A stretch of 60,466 nucleotides of DNA from DATFLL01 sp035267785 (GTDB lineage: Bacteria > Pseudomonadota > Gammaproteobacteria > DATFLL01). This document shows positions 59,354-60,466 of the stretch, one piece after another (positions within the stretch are counted from its first letter, which is position 1; each line of letters starts with the position of its first letter). Where the stretch lies: the NCBI GenBank assembly GCA_035267785.1, contig DATFLL010000043.1:1-60466 (forward strand). Direction: 5' to 3'. The position numbers and the translations under genes were made by a program. The notes beneath the pieces are model-generated. The model was not told the origin of the DNA. It worked only from the letters and a program-made list of their open reading frames with translations, and ran no database searches.

Positions 59354-60073
59354 TCACGTCGCGTCGGGAGCGCCGACCGGCCGGCTGCGTTTCCAGGCGA
59401 CCTCGTCGCGCAGGTATACCGGCAGGGCCTGTTCGGCCGCCACACCCTCGCCTCGTCGCAGCGCCGCCGCCCCCAGCACGGCGATGTCGTGCGCCTGCGG
59501 ATAGCGCGTGTCCTCGCGCCCGGCCAGCCGCTCGCCTACTGCCTGCACCAGCGCAGCGCCGTGCGCGTACCAGCCGCTGCCCGCCCCGAACCACGACGCC
59601 CCCGCGGACGGCACACTGACGGCGTCGGGCGAAACCACGCGCTCCTCGCCGCGCAGGACCATGGTCCGTTCGCCCTGACCGTCCTCGAGCTCATAGGCAC
59701 CCCAGTACACCTCGTCCATGCGGGCGTCGATCGCCGCCAGGACCCGCTCGTGACCGAGCTCCCGCCAGGCGCCCTGCGCCAGGGCCTGAAGCGTGGACAC
59801 CGGCGCCACCGGCAGACTCGCTCCGAAGGCCAGCCCCTGGACGACGCCCGTGGCGATGCGCACGCCGGTAAAACCGCCCGGTCCGCGCCCGAACGCCAGG
59901 CCGTCAAGGTCGCCCAGAGCGATCCCGGCCTCGGCGAGGAGCTGGTCGATCATCATCAGGATCAGATTGGCGTGCTGGCGCGGGGCGAGCTCGTAACGTG
60001 CCCGCACCTCGGTCCCGATCAACAGCGCGGCCGAACAGGCCTCGGTCGCCGTATCGAGGGCCAGTACCCGCAT
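59354..60073 (-). CDS. tsaB: tRNA threonylcarbamoyladenosine biosynthesis protein TsaB
   Basis: Partner of TsaD in forming t6A37 of ANN-decoding tRNAs. The 239-residue protein has the ASKHA fold: MRVLALDTATEACSAAL, ELAPRQHANLILMMIDQLL and LAFGRGPGGFTGVRIATGVVQGLAFG. The later part is divergent, as is usual in TsaB. The ATG at 60073 is preferred over one six codons upstream because the family starts MxxLALDT. It lies 27 bp downstream of the yoaA-type helicase gene, the E. coli order. Confidence 0.95.
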   Translation of the reverse strand: MRVLALDTATEACSAALLIGTEVRARYELAPRQHANLILMMIDQLLAEAGIALGDLDGLAFGRGPGGFTGVRIATGVVQGLAFGASLPVAPVSTLQALAQGAWRELGHERVLAAIDARMDEVYWGAYELEDGQGERTMVLRGEERVVSPDAVSVPSAGASWFGAGSGWYAHGAALVQAVGERLAGREDTRYPQAHDIAVLGAAALRRGEGVAAEQALPVYLRDEVAWKRSRPVGAPDAT

Positions 60074-60100
60074 GTCGTCGACGCCACCCACCTCAGCGGC

Positions 60101-60466
60101 TCACTCCGAGGCGCGCAGGGCCGCGGCCCGGGTTTGGCGCGGCGGCGGCGTCTCGCCCGACTCGAAGAACCGCGACACGTCGGACACGTCCCGCGTGCGC
60201 GCCATCGGCGGCAGGCTGGCCAGAAACACCCGGCCATAGGGCTTGCCGAGCAGGCGCGGGTCGCAGATAACCAGCACGCCGCGGTCGTTGACATCCCGAA
60301 TCAACCGCCCCACGCCCTGCTTGAGCGCGATGACCGCGTTGGGCAGCTGATAATCCATGAAGGGATTGCCGCCGCGCCGGCGCATGGCGTCGATGCGCGC
60401 CTGCAGCACAGGGTCGCCCGGCGAGGCGAACGGCAGCTTGTCGATGATCACGCAGGACAGCGCCTC
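60101..60466 (-). CDS. yoaA: DinG/YoaA-type XPD-family helicase, C-terminal end (partial)
   Basis: 121 residues of the C-terminus are in the window and the rest lies beyond the right edge. ALSCVIIDKLPFASPGDPVLQARI and the helicase motif VI string ALKQGVGRLIRDVNDRGVLV, then ICDPRLLGKPYGRVFL, identify an Fe-S XPD-family 5'-3' DNA helicase. The location just upstream of tsaB matches YoaA (which works with HolC) more than DinG. The Fe-S cluster region is outside the window, so it cannot be checked. Confidence 0.88.
   Translation of the reverse strand, partial: EALSCVIIDKLPFASPGDPVLQARIDAMRRRGGNPFMDYQLPNAVIALKQGVGRLIRDVNDRGVLVICDPRLLGKPYGRVFLASLPPMARTRDVSDVSRFFESGETPPPRQTRAAALRASE

Overview
The window is one continuous stretch of a GC-rich gammaproteobacterial chromosome made almost wholly of housekeeping genes. 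Gene order (frr-uppS-cdsA-dxr-rseP-bamA-ompH-lpxD-fabZ-lpxA, rnhB-dnaE-accA-tilS-pyrG-kdsA-eno-ftsB-ispD-ispF-truD, surE-pcm-yqaA-nlpD-rpoS, prfB-lysS) is that of free-living Gammaproteobacteria. The gnnA-gnnB pair beside lpxB, known from Acidithiobacillus, and an RpfE-like gene beside recJ, as in Xanthomonas, suggest an environmental, deep-branching or Chromatiales-like lineage. That placement is an inference and no genus is claimed. No phage, plasmid, transposase, CRISPR array, rRNA or tRNA gene was seen.

Layout. 1-0.7 kb: succinate dehydrogenase membrane subunits (sdhD is cut by the window edge). 0.9-12.4 kb: ygfZ, then leftward lysS, prfB (with its programmed frameshift), two unknown genes, recJ, an rpfE-like gene and the threonine branch thrC-hom-alaC. 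12.6-17.0 kb: an Mth938-type gene and the surE-pcm-yqaA-nlpD-rpoS operon. 17.3-31 kb: smrA, truD, ispF-ispD-ftsB, eno, kdsA-pyrG, tilS, accA, dnaE. 31.4-38.7 kb: lipid A block, with rnhB leftward, gnnA-gnnB-lpxB rightward, then lpxA-fabZ-lpxD-ompH leftward. 38.7-48.9 kb: bamA, rseP, dxr, cdsA, uppS, frr, pyrH, tsf, rpsB. 49.3-58.1 kb: map-glnD, a VOC protein and a DMT permease, and the lysine/diaminopimelate genes dapC-dapD-arsC-like-dapE. 58.1-60.5 kb: a 44-bp tandem repeat, a DUF302 protein, tsaB and the end of a yoaA-type helicase gene.

The genes cover envelope biogenesis (lipid A, BamA, site-2 protease, undecaprenyl-PP, CDP-DAG, Kdo), isoprenoid synthesis (dxr, ispD, ispF), translation (S2, EF-Ts, RRF, RF2, LysRS, TilS, TruD, TsaB, Map) and aspartate-family amino acids. 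The gnnA/gnnB pair predicts lipid A built on 2,3-diamino-2,3-dideoxyglucose with amide-linked 3-position acyl chains.

The least ordinary material lies between the genes. At least seven copies of a hairpin-like element are built from 7-nt words of the TTGGCAG type, usually four words per arm. They sit next to two other 7-nt word families (GTGAGGN and NNNCGAG). The stop codons of smrA, truD, rnhB, lpxB and rpoS fall inside these arrays, and a sixth gene (DUF302) stops inside another repeat. This recurrent, period-7, gene-end repeat system is the best candidate here for something poorly described.
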